From the NCBI GenBank assembly GCA_003231975.1, contig QIKW01000072.1:6225-46216 (forward strand): a stretch of DNA of 39,992 nt, read 5' to 3'. Source of the DNA: Acidimicrobiia bacterium (lineage in GTDB: Bacteria > Actinomycetota > Acidimicrobiia > Acidimicrobiales > SZUA-35). How positions within the stretch are numbered: the first letter of the stretch is position 1; each line of letters opens with the position of its first letter. The notes beneath the pieces are model-generated. The model saw only the letters and a list, made by a program, of their open reading frames with translations, did no database searches and was not told the DNA's origin. Positions 6,521 to 15,559 of the stretch are shown piece by piece. Both the position numbers and the translations under genes were made by a program.

Positions 6521-8041
6521 GGTCCCGCTGGCGGTCGGAGCCATCAAAGCCGCGATTTCGTCGGCTCGGTCCGAACATCCCTGGTGCCAGCCCGGTTTGT
6601 ATCCAAACCGCTCCCACAGCCCAACGGTCATGTCGCCTTCAACCAGAAGCTCAATGTTGTCGCCAGTAACCAGCGCCGGGTGAGGCTCGCCGCAGGCGTG
6701 GGCCAAGCGAAGGATTTCGTGACGCAGCGCAATGACGTAGTTGGCAAGACGGTCAGCCTTGCCAGTTGGGTCAAGCCCCCGCTCCAGCCACTTGACTTGG
6801 GTTGCCACGCCGGTTGGGCAGTGCCCGGTGTGGCATTTCTGGGCCTGGATGCAGCCGACAGCCATCATTGCCTCCCGGCCAACGCTGATGAGGTCGACGC
6901 CAAGCCCCATCGCCAGAAGAGCTTCGCCAGGAAAGCCCAGTTTTCCGGCACCAACCCAGACCACCTTCTCATGCATACCGGTGTTGGCGAAAACCGCAAA
7001 CACCTCAGCGAAGCCCAGTCGGAAAGGAAGGCTGACGTGGTCGCTGAACACCAATGGAGCAGCGCCGGTGCCACCTTCGCCTCCGTCTATCGAGATGAAG
7101 TCTGGCCCCTTCCCTGATGCCAGCATGTGGTTGGCCAGCTCTTGCCAGAATGGCTTCTGGCCTACTGCTGACTTGATGCCAACGGGAAGCCCGGTTGCGT
7201 CGGCGAGGCGTTCAACAAAATCAACCATTGAGGGGACCGAGTCGAATTCGGCATGAGACGGCGGGCTGACAACGGTGATTCCAACCGGCACGCCGCGTGC
7301 TTTGGCTATCTCGGGAGTGACCTTCGCCGCAGGCAGCACCCCGCCAAGTCCAGGCTTGGCTCCCTGGCTCAGCTTCACTTCAATGGCCCGCACGGGGTCG
7401 ACCGCGCAAGTTTCAACCAACCGATCGAGGGAGAACTTCCCGCTCGCGTCGCGGGCTCCGAAGTAGCCGGTTCCGAGCTGAAGCACCAGGTCGCCGCCGT
7501 GGCGATGATGGCTTGAGACCCCGCCCTCACCGGTGTTGTGGAGGCAGCCAGCAATAGCCGAGCCGCGATTCAGAGCTTCGATGGCAGCGCCGGAGAGTGA
7601 ACCGAAGCTCATTGCCGAAATGTTCACGATCGAAGGCGGCCGGAAGGCCAATTTCCGATCCCGCCACTCGCCCATCACCTTCACGCAGGGAATAGCGGAC
7701 TGGGGCGGCTGAGCGCCGCTAAAGGGGAAAGTGGCCTGGCGGATCAGCGGATACTGCGACGCGTCAAACTTGGAGTCGGTCCCGAATCCGAAGTAGGAGT
7801 TCTCAAGCTTGGCGGACGCGTAGACCCAGCGGCGTTGATCACGGCTGAAGGGCCGCTCTTCGTCGTTGTCGGTAACGATGTACTGGCGTAACTCGGGGCC
7901 GACCCACTCCAGCAGATAGCGGAGCCTGCCAATCAGAGGGAAATTCCGCCGAACGGCGTGGCGGGTCTGAAAGACGTCGATCAGCGCCAGAACCACAACC
8001 AGCGCGGCCAGCAGCACCAGCCCCCAAAGCCACCAGCTCAC
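6512..8041 (-). CDS. FMN-binding glutamate synthase-like protein with N-terminal membrane anchor
   Basis: 509 aa. It resembles the FMN/synthase domain of glutamate synthase (COG0069, GltB central part) without the glutaminase or GXGXG domains. A hydrophobic segment at residues 3-22 suggests membrane anchoring. The domain carries NISAMSFGSLSGAAIEALN, HNTGEGGVSSHH, SQGAKPGLGGVLP, ISIDGGEGGTGAAPLVF and the 3Fe-4S motif C-x5-C-x4-C (CIQAQKCHTGHC, about residue 394 on), the spacing of true GltS. All flavin and cluster elements therefore seem present, but ammonia or glutamine supply and the exact reaction are unknown. The ferredoxin gene 6 bp upstream is a natural electron donor. Confidence 0.9.
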   Translation of the reverse strand: MSWWLWGLVLLAALVVVLALIDVFQTRHAVRRNFPLIGRLRYLLEWVGPELRQYIVTDNDEERPFSRDQRRWVYASAKLENSYFGFGTDSKFDASQYPLIRQATFPFSGAQPPQSAIPCVKVMGEWRDRKLAFRPPSIVNISAMSFGSLSGAAIEALNRGSAIAGCLHNTGEGGVSSHHRHGGDLVLQLGTGYFGARDASGKFSLDRLVETCAVDPVRAIEVKLSQGAKPGLGGVLPAAKVTPEIAKARGVPVGITVVSPPSHAEFDSVPSMVDFVERLADATGLPVGIKSAVGQKPFWQELANHMLASGKGPDFISIDGGEGGTGAAPLVFSDHVSLPFRLGFAEVFAVFANTGMHEKVVWVGAGKLGFPGEALLAMGLGVDLISVGREAMMAVGCIQAQKCHTGHCPTGVATQVKWLERGLDPTGKADRLANYVIALRHEILRLAHACGEPHPALVTGDNIELLVEGDMTVGLWERFGYKPGWHQGCSDRADEIAALMAPTASGTSS

Positions 8042-8047
8042 GCCGGT

Positions 8048-8245
8048 TCAGTCTTCAACGATGGTGATTGCGAATTCCGGGCAGTTGTCGACGGCGAGCC
8101 GAGCCTTGTCTTCCAGCTCAGGAGAAACCACGCCGTCGCCAATGGCCGAGGCATAGCCATAGTCATCAACATCCACCAGCTCTGAGGCCAGGGAGTAGCA
8201 GCGGTTGTGGCCTTCACACTTCTCAGAGTCAACAACGATTCGCAT
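8048..8245 (-). CDS. Small 3Fe-4S type ferredoxin
   Basis: 65 aa. The cluster motif is CEGHNRC near the N-terminus and NCPEFAI near the C-terminus, that is C-x2-H-x2-C...CP. A His replaces the second Cys, as in actinobacterial cytochrome-P450 ferredoxins that carry a 3Fe-4S or His-ligated cluster. The acidic body (ELVDVDDYG) is typical. A good Shine-Dalgarno, GAGAGGA, precedes the ATG by 8 nt. It is followed after 6 bp by the glutamate-synthase-like gene, so the pair is probably one operon. No P450 gene is in the window. Confidence 0.92.
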   Translation of the reverse strand: MRIVVDSEKCEGHNRCYSLASELVDVDDYGYASAIGDGVVSPELEDKARLAVDNCPEFAITIVED

Positions 8246-8363
8246 GCCCGAATCCTCTCACAATGTGGGCAAGTTGGCGCAAATACCTTGTTGAATCATT
8301 CGTCGCCACCCCGACCACAAAGACTAGGTGGCTGGTACTCCCGACGGTAATGACTCATCCATC

Positions 8364-9208
8364 TCAGGCCAGCGACTCGCCCAGGGCTCCGTGCTGGCGG
8401 ACATGGGCCCGCAAGTAGGGCATGGCGAAGTCCACCAACCCTCTACTTGGGGAGCTGATCATTTGGGTGTCTAGCAGGCGCAGCCGGTATTGGCTGGCCT
8501 GATTGGATGACACGTCGAGTCGTTTGGCGAGTTCACCTATCTTGCTGGGGCCATCGTCGACGCTCATGGCCAACAGGAACCGGCGGTCGTTGGGGCTGAG
8601 ATCTCCAAGTGCCGGCTCAAGCACCAGCGAACCCAGCCTTCGTTCGGCCACCAGAACAGCTGCCTGCACTGCGTTGAAGACCCTGCCAGCGCCCGCTGCC
8701 GTCTGCGCCAGCGCGTCTGCCGCCTCAAATACCTCGACCACCCGAGGGTGTGTCGCTCAGCTCGCCGGAGAAACGTGAGAACACTGTCGTTTAGGAGCCG
8801 ATCCTTGACAACCGCTGGGAGTCCACCGAAGGCGACCGCTATCGCGTTTCGTTCCCGGAAGAGGTGCTGAACGCCGACGGCTACCTCGGTCAGTTCGTCA
8901 CGCTCGGCGCCTTGAATCTCATCAATCGTTAGCAACAATCCTGCACCTCGACGATCCATCTCAGCGGCCAAAGCGGCCAGCATCGACCGGAAGTCTCCTT
9001 CGCGTTCCTCTGCCTGACCCGCTTCCCAACCGACACCAAAACCAAAGCCCGACACCGACGTCAGACGTGCTGGAGGTTTCTGGGTGCCGCAGACTCGCCG
9101 CGCCGCCATTGGCAGACGTTGTTCTACGAGGCGCCGGATCAGACCAGGTGCCGCGGTTTCTGACACCGCCACCCAGCCAGAACCGGTGGCGAGATCCCAA
9201 AAGTCGGA
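8364..9208 (-). pseudogene. Remnant of an AAA/archaeal-type ATPase
   Basis: Pieces of an ATP-binding protein remain in two frames. In the first (about 9208-8740) are GWVAVSETAAPGLIRRLVEQ, Walker B GLLLTIDEIQGAERDEL, and FGGLPAVVKDRLLNDSVLTF followed by RRAERHTLG. The second frame (about 8740-8364) carries the C-terminal winged helix, with LSPNDRRFLLAMSVDDGPS, NQASQYRLRLL and VDFAMPYLRAHVRQHG. The Walker A part is absent, cut by a TAG at 9209-9211. The region joining ERHTLG to the C-terminal domain is both frameshifted and too short. The gene is judged dead. Homologues are multi-copy in actinobacteria and of unclear function. Confidence 0.82.
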
Positions 9209-9345
9209 CTAAACGGGTTCCCACTGGATTCTGAACCGCTTGACGCCTGGTCTTTCGGGCTCTTCGCTTTCATGTTCTTTAGTTAGCGCAATGTTGCTTT
9301 CATATTCATTCATGTCAGATCGTCGGAAAGATCAGTGTTCGACAT
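9209..9345 (-). other. Two coupled mini-ORFs after ftsX (11 and 34 codons)
   Basis: A GGAGG Shine-Dalgarno lies 8 nt before ATG 9345, which opens an 11-residue frame (MSNTDLSDDLT). Its stop overlaps ATG 9313 (ATGA). The second frame encodes 34 residues starting MNEYESNIALTKEHESEEP and ends in TAG at 9209, in frame with the ATPase remnant that follows. The strong ribosome site just after ftsX suggests translation. The reading could be a broken N-terminus of the ATPase gene or a decayed small gene. I recognise no family. Confidence 0.35.
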
Positions 9346-9368
9346 CAGAGGAACCTCCAATTCGTTCC

Positions 9369-10262
9369 TCAGGCGTCGAGATAGCGATTCACAGCGAATC
9401 CCGAACCGACCGCCCCGATCGCGGCACCTGCCACCAACAGCCATAGGGCGATGGGAAGCAGGTCTGACTGCTGGAGGGCGAAGCTGTCGAACAGGCCGAT
9501 TTCGGCTTCCTCAACACTTCGGGTGATCACCCGGTTCAGCCCGAACACCGCCAGCACACTGAATCCGGCTCCGATCACCCCAAGCACCAGCCCTTCCATG
9601 ATGAACGGAATGCGGATGAAAGAGTTGGACGCCCCAACCAATTTCATCACCTCAACCTCGCGCCGTCTGGCAAAAAGGGCGGTCCGGATCGAGTTGTACA
9701 TCAGCAGGGAGCTGGCAACAAGCGAGCCTGCTGCGGTAACCAGCATGATGGTTGATGCGGTCCGGGTGAAGCTGTTTAGCTGCTTGATGAACTCGCCAGC
9801 GAAGTCCACCTCCTTGACCCCTGGCAGCAGCCGATACTCGGCGGCCAACGCCTCAACCACCTCTAGGTCGGGCTCGGTTGGGATCACCCGGAACGAGGTT
9901 GGCAGGCGTTCAGGTTCAACGGAGGCCATGATCTCGGGCGAATCCTGCCAGAACTCCTGGAACTCGGCAAAGGTTTCCTGCCTGGTGATGTAGCGGGAAT
10001 CGGCGATCAACGGCGAATCGTTCAATGCCCGCTCAACAATCGAAACCTGCTCGGAGGTGGCGTCTCTGTCGAGCCACACTATGAACTCAACATCGTCCTG
10101 AAACCGCACGTTCAGCCCGTCGACCCCGCTGCGGATCAGCAGCGCCGAGCCAAGCAGGGCCAGCGAGACAGCAACGGTGAGCACCGTTGCGATCGTGAGG
10201 GAAGGGTTCCGAATCAGGTTGTAGCCAGTTTCCTTGGCGAGGTAGTCGACGCGCAATGCCAT
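9369..10262 (-). CDS. ftsX: Cell-division protein FtsX
   Basis: Membrane partner of FtsE that couples septal peptidoglycan hydrolysis to ATP hydrolysis. 297 aa, normal for actinobacteria. TM1 lies at about residues 22-43 (IATVLTVAVSLALLGSALLI), then a large extracellular domain of about 120 residues that contacts peptidoglycan-hydrolase partners, then three TM segments (about 171-192, 218-245 and 270-292). The cytoplasmic FARRREVEVMKLVGASN segment after TM2 is the family hallmark. Shine-Dalgarno TAGGAG is 8-9 nt before ATG. It follows ftsE by 11 bp. Unlike most relatives, smpB does not come next. Confidence 0.96.
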   Translation of the reverse strand: MALRVDYLAKETGYNLIRNPSLTIATVLTVAVSLALLGSALLIRSGVDGLNVRFQDDVEFIVWLDRDATSEQVSIVERALNDSPLIADSRYITRQETFAEFQEFWQDSPEIMASVEPERLPTSFRVIPTEPDLEVVEALAAEYRLLPGVKEVDFAGEFIKQLNSFTRTASTIMLVTAAGSLVASSLLMYNSIRTALFARRREVEVMKLVGASNSFIRIPFIMEGLVLGVIGAGFSVLAVFGLNRVITRSVEEAEIGLFDSFALQQSDLLPIALWLLVAGAAIGAVGSGFAVNRYLDA

Positions 10263-10273
10263 TTTCGTAACTC

Positions 10274-10954
10274 CTATTCGTAGACGCCGCGGGCCTGATC
10301 GCGAACGATTTCGCCGCCGGACAGCTCAATTACCCGGCGGCGCATGGTGTCAACAATGCCTCGATCATGGGAGGCCATGATCACGGTGGTTCCGGTCTTG
10401 TTAATGCGATCAAGAAGCCGCATGATCCCAATGGCGGTTTGGGGGTCTAGGTTTCCCGTTGGCTCATCGGCCAAGAGAATCAGAGGTCGATTCACGAACG
10501 CACGGGCAATCGATACCCGCTGCTGCTCGCCGCCGGAAAGCTGATGGGGATACTTCTCCATCTGGTCTCCCAGGCCAACCAACTCACAGATGGCAGGCAC
10601 CTGGGAACCAATCACGTGGCGAGGCCTGCCAATCACCTCAAGCGCAAAGCTGACGTTCTCACCAACAGTGCGAGTCGGCAGAAGCTTGTAGTCCTGAAAC
10701 ACCGCTCCGATGTTGCGGCGTAGCATCGGAACCTTCCAATTCGAAAGCTTCCCGATGTCCTTTCCGGCAACAAAGATTCGGCCCGAATCGGGCTCTTCTT
10801 GTTTGTTTATCAGGCGCAGAAAGGTTGACTTTCCCGACCCGGACGGGCCCACCAGGAACACAAACTCGCCCTTGGCGATGTCGGCATCGGCGTCCTTCAA
10901 AGCCGCGGCGGTCTGACCCGGGTACTCCTTCGTAACTTTTTCCAGCTTGATCAT
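10274..10954 (-). CDS. ftsE: Cell-division ATP-binding protein FtsE
   Basis: ABC ATPase driving FtsX. 226 aa from ATG 10954, the usual length of about 229. Walker A is GPSGSGKS, the Q-loop is within GAVFQDYKLLP, the signature is LSGGEQQRV, Walker B is LILLADEPTGNLD, and the H-loop is MASHDRG. The start giving MIKLEKVTKEYPG is chosen because AAGGA lies 6 nt upstream; a longer frame to 10987 has no such signal. Second gene of the prfB-ftsE-ftsX unit (78 bp after prfB), the standard actinobacterial order. Confidence 0.97.
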   Translation of the reverse strand: MIKLEKVTKEYPGQTAAALKDADADIAKGEFVFLVGPSGSGKSTFLRLINKQEEPDSGRIFVAGKDIGKLSNWKVPMLRRNIGAVFQDYKLLPTRTVGENVSFALEVIGRPRHVIGSQVPAICELVGLGDQMEKYPHQLSGGEQQRVSIARAFVNRPLILLADEPTGNLDPQTAIGIMRLLDRINKTGTTVIMASHDRGIVDTMRRRVIELSGGEIVRDQARGVYE

Positions 10955-11032
10955 GTTCGTCCTTCGCCAAATGGAACCTGATCCCATCGGCCGGCAGTGG
11001 AGTTGTTTGATCGATATCTGTTGTTCTCGGGC

Positions 11033-12136
11033 TTAGCTAACGGCCTCGGCCCGACGCCACCGCAGCCATGCCTCCATGAACGGCTCGACCGCACCATTGA
11101 GGACACCCTCGGGGTTGCCTGAGGTTTCCCCGGATCTTTCGTCTTTTACCTGTTGGTAGGGCTGCAACACATAGGACCGAATTTGGCTGCCCCACTCTAC
11201 GCTCTTTGACTCGCCGGCCTCGTCGGCCAGCTGGTCTTCTCGTTTCTGGCGCTCCAGGTCAACAAGTTTCATGGCCAGCATCTGCATGCATCGATCCTTG
11301 TTTTGATGCTGACTGCGTTCGTTCTGACACGACACAACAATCCCGGTCGGGAGATGGGTAACCCGAACAGCTGAGTCGGTGACGTTCACGTGCTGACCGC
11401 CAGCACCAGAGCTTCTGAAGGTGTCTATTCGCAGCTCTTTTTCGTCGATCTCGACGTGGTCGGTTGCGTCTTCGATAAACGGCACAACGCCAAAGGATGC
11501 AAAGGCTGTGTGGCGTCTGGCTTGTGAGTCAAACGGCGAGATCCTGACCAGGCGATGCACCCCGCGCTCGGCTTGCAACAGACCGTATGCGTAGCGCCCA
11601 CGAACCAGGAAAGTGGCGCTGGTGATCCCGGCCTCGGCTCCCTCTTGGGAGTCGGTGACTTCAAGGGGGAAACCGCGGCCTTGAGCCCATTTGCGGTACA
11701 TGTTGAACAGCATCGCGGCCCAGTCCTGAGAGTCGGTGCCTCCCGCACCAGAGTGGATCTCACAGACGGCGTCGCCCTCGTCGTACTCGCCGGTGTACAA
11801 CGCCCTCAACTCAAGTGAGTGGAACTCTTCAGACAACGAAGCAGCCGACCGCTCGGCCTCGGCCAAGAAGTCTGAGTCTTCGCTTGCCAGCTCAATCATT
11901 TCGGCCAGCTCGTCAACCTCGTCCCTAAGGCGATCGTGCAGGTCGAGATCTTCCTTGACCTGGCTGAACTCGGTCTGCACCTGACGAGCCCGCGCGGCAT
12001 CGTCCCATAGATCGGGGCGCCCCATCTCGGCCTCAAGCTGGGGCAGCCGGGCTCGCAGATCGGCGATGCGGAGGTAGACCTCGGCCTCACCGAGTTCCAC
12101 CCTGAGCCGCGCGTGCTCATCTTTCAGATCGGGCAT
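11033..12136 (-). CDS. prfB: Peptide chain release factor 2
   Basis: RF2 ends translation at UGA and UAA. 367 aa. The stop-codon-reading motif SPF is in ISPFDSQARRHTAF, and the catalytic GGQ is in SSGAGGQHVNVTDSAV. Domain 1 is helical (residues about 1-110). The gene is a single open frame, so the programmed +1 frameshift known from many bacteria is absent, as expected for actinobacteria. It follows secA by 6 bp with AGG 5 nt before ATG, implying cotranscription with secA. Confidence 0.97.
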   Translation of the reverse strand: MPDLKDEHARLRVELGEAEVYLRIADLRARLPQLEAEMGRPDLWDDAARARQVQTEFSQVKEDLDLHDRLRDEVDELAEMIELASEDSDFLAEAERSAASLSEEFHSLELRALYTGEYDEGDAVCEIHSGAGGTDSQDWAAMLFNMYRKWAQGRGFPLEVTDSQEGAEAGITSATFLVRGRYAYGLLQAERGVHRLVRISPFDSQARRHTAFASFGVVPFIEDATDHVEIDEKELRIDTFRSSGAGGQHVNVTDSAVRVTHLPTGIVVSCQNERSQHQNKDRCMQMLAMKLVDLERQKREDQLADEAGESKSVEWGSQIRSYVLQPYQQVKDERSGETSGNPEGVLNGAVEPFMEAWLRWRRAEAVS

Positions 12137-12142
12137 TTTGGC

Positions 12143-14911
12143 CTACCGACCGCCGTGGCAGTGTTTGAACTTCTTACCGCTGTTGCAGGGGCATGGCTCG
12201 TTGCGACCGGTTTTGTCCCACTCGTCTTTCACAACTGTCTGCTGTTTCGTGGGAGCCTCGGCTGGCCCGCCATCGGACTGGCCAGCGGTCAGCACATCAA
12301 CGTCGGCCTTGGCGGCTCGCACGTCGGTGGCCTGCACCCTGGGTGCAGCCAGGCTGGGGCGGGCTTTCGGGTCAAGCGTGGGCTTGGACGCAACCTGGTC
12401 TGTGGTTTGACCATTGGTGCCGCCCAGCTGGGCAACCGCCTCAGGATCCTGCACCTCAACGTGCATGAGGTAGCGAATGTAGTCAACGTTCAAACCGCGG
12501 ATCATGTTCGAGAAAATCTCGAAACCCTCACGCTGCCACTCGATCAGTGGATCGCGCTGACCCATTGCCCGAAGGTTGATCCCGTCTCGCAGATCGTCCA
12601 TTTCGGTGAGGTGCTCTCGCCACCGCTGGTCGGTGAGCTGAAGCATGATTTGGCGCTCGATCTGACGCATCAGGTCAGAGCCAATCTCGGTTTCCCGTTT
12701 TTCGTAGAAGCCAATTCCTTCTTCAGAAATCGCTTCGGCCAGGGCATTAGTGCCCCGCAGCTCAGCCAGGCCTTCTGCTTCCAGAGTGGTTGGCCAAAAG
12801 CCCCTCAGCTCTCCCAGCAAACCTTCGAGGTCCCAGGTGTCGTCCAACTCATCAACGCAGTGGGTGGCAACCATGGCGGCAGCAACATCTTCTATTGCCT
12901 CAAGTGAGTCTTCGCGAAGATCGCTCTGGTCAAGAACTGACAGCCGACGCTGATAAATGACCTTGCGCTGCTCGTTGTAGACCTCGTCGTACTTCAGAAC
13001 GTTCTTACGGGTCTCGGCGTTCTTCTGCTCGACGGTGTTCTGAGCCCGCTCAACCGACTTGGTAACCATCTTGGACTCGATCGGCACATCCTCGGGCAGG
13101 GCCTTGTCCATCACCCAACTCATGGCCCCGGTGGCGAAGATTCGCATCAGATCATCTTCAAGCGAAAGGTAGAACCTGCTTTCCCCCGGGTCGCCCTGCC
13201 TGCCGGCGCGGCCCCGAAGCTGATCGTCGATTCGGCGGCTCTCGTGGCGCTCGGTCGCCAGCACATACAGCCCACCCACTTCTCGAACCCGGTCGCCGTC
13301 TTCCTTGCAAACTGCGATCCAGTAGTCCAGCCGCTTGGCGTAGTAGGCGTCGCCCTCGTCGGTTTCCAGCTCGTGCCCCTCGGCCAGGGTGTCTCGTTCG
13401 GCCAGCTTCTCGGGGTTTCCGCCAAGAATGATGTCGACTCCGCGGCCCGCCATGTTGGTGGCGACGGTGACGGTCCTTGGCGTTCCCGCCTGGGCCACGA
13501 TCTCGGCTTCCCGGAAATGCTGCTTGGCGTTGAGCATCTCGTGTTCGATGCCGCGGCGGCCCATCAGATCACTAAGCAACTCGGACTTTTCAACCGAGGC
13601 GGTGCCAACCAGGATGGGCTGGCCATTCTCGACTCTTTCCTGAATGTCGTCGATGACGGCATCGAACTTTGCCATCTCGGACTTGTAAATCAAATCTGCC
13701 TTGTCGGCGCGGGCGATGGCAACGTTCGTTGGAATCTGAACAACCGGCAAGCCATACGTGGTTTCCAACTCAGCAGCATCGCTGAGCGCGGTTCCCGTCA
13801 TCCCCGAGAGCTTTTTGTACATGCGGAAGTAGTTCTGAAGGGTGACAGTTGCCAGCGTCTGCTGCTCTTCCTTGATCTTGACGCCCTCCTTGGCCTCAAC
13901 GGCCTGATGAAGGCCGTCAGACCAGCGACGGCCGTCAAGCACCCGACCGGTGAACTCATCAATGATCTTCACTTCACCGCTCTGGACGAGGTAGTCCTTG
14001 TCTTTCTTGAACAGTTCCTTGGCCCGAAGCGCGGCGTTGAGCTGATGGATCAAATCACTCTGAACGCCGTTGTAAAGGTTCTCAACTTCCAGAAGTTCCT
14101 CAACATGGGAGATACCCTCGTCGGTTACCGCAACGATGCGCTTTTCTTCATCAACATCGTAATCTTCGTCTCGTTTGAGCTTGCGAACCATTTCCGCGAA
14201 CTGATAGTAGAGGTCGGCCGCGCCACGCAGCTTGCCGCTGATGATCAGGGGCGTTCTGGCCTCGTCGATGAGGATGGAGTCGACCTCGTCAACAACGGCA
14301 AAATTGTGTCCCCGTTGCACCATCTCTTCCTTAGTGCGGGCCATGTTGTCTCGGAGGTAGTCAAAACCGAACTCGTTGTTGGTGCCGTAAGTGATGTCGC
14401 TGTGATACTGCTCTCGTTTGAAGGCAGGGTCGTGATTTCCTGGAACGATCAGCCCGACACTGAGATCAAGGAAATTGTGGATCTGGGCCATCCACGCGGC
14501 ATCCCGAGACGCCAGGTAGTCGTTGACGGTAATGAGGTGGACACCATTTCCCGCCAAGGCGTTCAGATAGGTGGGAAGGGTGGAGGCGAGAGTTTTGCCC
14601 TCACCAGTTTTCATCTCGGCCACCCAGCCCCAATGAAGTGAGGCGCCACCCATGACCTGAACGTCGTAAGGTCTCTGGCCGATTCGTCGCTGAGCGGCTT
14701 CACGAACAACCGCGAAAGCCTCGGGCATCAGGTCATCAAGTGACTCTCCGTTGTCGAGGCGCGTTTTAAACTCGGCCGTCTTGGCCGTGAGTTCTTGATC
14801 TGAAAGCGCACCAATTTCGGATTCAAAGGCCGCCACCGGACCAACAACTGATTGGATGGCCTTGACCCGCTTGCCGTCGCCTGCTTTGAGGATCTTGTCT
14901 AGAAGCTTCAT
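12143..14911 (-). CDS. secA: Protein translocase subunit SecA
   Basis: Motor ATPase of the Sec pathway. 922 aa, full length. Walker A is MKTGEGKTLAS at about residue 100, the DEAD-type box is VDEVDSILIDEARTPLIIS, the motif V-VI region includes TNMAGRGVDIILGG and QLRGRAGRQGDPG, and the helical scaffold follows. The C-terminus carries a zinc-binding SEC-C motif (PCPCNSGKKFKHCHG) that binds SecB or ribosomes elsewhere. The linker before it is long and low in order. TAGGCT lies 9 nt before ATG, so the leader may be only 2-3 nt. hpf and comF lie upstream on the same strand and prfB downstream. Confidence 0.98.
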   Translation of the reverse strand: MKLLDKILKAGDGKRVKAIQSVVGPVAAFESEIGALSDQELTAKTAEFKTRLDNGESLDDLMPEAFAVVREAAQRRIGQRPYDVQVMGGASLHWGWVAEMKTGEGKTLASTLPTYLNALAGNGVHLITVNDYLASRDAAWMAQIHNFLDLSVGLIVPGNHDPAFKREQYHSDITYGTNNEFGFDYLRDNMARTKEEMVQRGHNFAVVDEVDSILIDEARTPLIISGKLRGAADLYYQFAEMVRKLKRDEDYDVDEEKRIVAVTDEGISHVEELLEVENLYNGVQSDLIHQLNAALRAKELFKKDKDYLVQSGEVKIIDEFTGRVLDGRRWSDGLHQAVEAKEGVKIKEEQQTLATVTLQNYFRMYKKLSGMTGTALSDAAELETTYGLPVVQIPTNVAIARADKADLIYKSEMAKFDAVIDDIQERVENGQPILVGTASVEKSELLSDLMGRRGIEHEMLNAKQHFREAEIVAQAGTPRTVTVATNMAGRGVDIILGGNPEKLAERDTLAEGHELETDEGDAYYAKRLDYWIAVCKEDGDRVREVGGLYVLATERHESRRIDDQLRGRAGRQGDPGESRFYLSLEDDLMRIFATGAMSWVMDKALPEDVPIESKMVTKSVERAQNTVEQKNAETRKNVLKYDEVYNEQRKVIYQRRLSVLDQSDLREDSLEAIEDVAAAMVATHCVDELDDTWDLEGLLGELRGFWPTTLEAEGLAELRGTNALAEAISEEGIGFYEKRETEIGSDLMRQIERQIMLQLTDQRWREHLTEMDDLRDGINLRAMGQRDPLIEWQREGFEIFSNMIRGLNVDYIRYLMHVEVQDPEAVAQLGGTNGQTTDQVASKPTLDPKARPSLAAPRVQATDVRAAKADVDVLTAGQSDGGPAEAPTKQQTVVKDEWDKTGRNEPCPCNSGKKFKHCHGGR

Positions 14912-14956
14912 GTGGTCAAGAGCCTACCGGCCGCCGAGCGACCGACCGCCGCGCTG

Positions 14957-15532
14957 TCAGCCGCCGGGCGGGGTGATGTCGATGAGGCCCAAATCTCCGT
15001 CGTCTCGGCGATAGACCACGGCGTTGCGGCCGGTGAGTTCGTTCTCGAACAAGAAGAAGTCGTGATTCAGCAGATCCATTTGCAGAGCCGCAGCGTCTGG
15101 CTGCATGGCGTTGAGGTCAAATTCCTTGTTCTTTACGATGTTGTAAATCGGTTCTGGATGAGCGTCGCCGTCGGGAAGCAAAGAGTCTGGAACCAGATCA
15201 GGAGGAAGCTCGGGACGCTCTCGTTGCTGCTTACGGTTGATGATCTTGGTTTTGAGCTTGCGGAGTTGGCGCTCTAACTTGTCGACCGCCCGGTCAACGG
15301 CGGTGAAGCCGTCAACCGCAGACACCTTGCACCGAACGTGATGGCCGTGGCCCACCATCGTGACTTCGCAGAACTCCTTGCCCCCGGTTCGCTGCTTTTT
15401 CTCTTCCCAGAAGTGAACTTCGGCCTTTTCCATTCCCGAGAGATATCGGTCGAGCCGCCCGATCTTGTCCACTGCGTGTTGTCGAAGCTTCTCCGACACT
15501 GTTGTGTGACGACCGCTGACCGTTACCTCCAT
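14957..15532 (-). CDS. hpf: Ribosome hibernation promoting factor, long form
   Basis: 191-aa long HPF that dimerises 70S ribosomes into 100S particles in slow growth. Residues 1-100 form the S30AE domain (MEVTVSGRHTTVSEKLRQHA and VSAVDGFTAVDRAVDKLERQL). The C-terminal domain (IVKNKEFDLNAMQPDAAALQ, LNHDFFLFENELTGRNAVVY, RRDDGDLGLIDI) is the dimerisation domain that marks the long form. AGGAG lies 6-7 nt before ATG. 45 bp separate it from secA, and comF ends 27 bp past its start on the upstream side. The comF-hpf-secA order matches mycobacteria. Confidence 0.96.
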   Translation of the reverse strand: MEVTVSGRHTTVSEKLRQHAVDKIGRLDRYLSGMEKAEVHFWEEKKQRTGGKEFCEVTMVGHGHHVRCKVSAVDGFTAVDRAVDKLERQLRKLKTKIINRKQQRERPELPPDLVPDSLLPDGDAHPEPIYNIVKNKEFDLNAMQPDAAALQMDLLNHDFFLFENELTGRNAVVYRRDDGDLGLIDITPPGG

Positions 15533-15559
15533 CGAGGCTCCTAACTTTTGTGTCTCAGA

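Noticed and set aside
9211-9368. Full-length gene between ftsX and the ATPase remnant
   Set aside because: Only two very short frames exist; reported as uncertain mini-ORFs.
10955-10987. Longer N-terminus of FtsE
   Set aside because: AAGGA and the family N-terminus MIKLEKV both point to ATG 10954.
11033-12136. Programmed frameshift in prfB
   Set aside because: A single uninterrupted frame encodes the whole protein.
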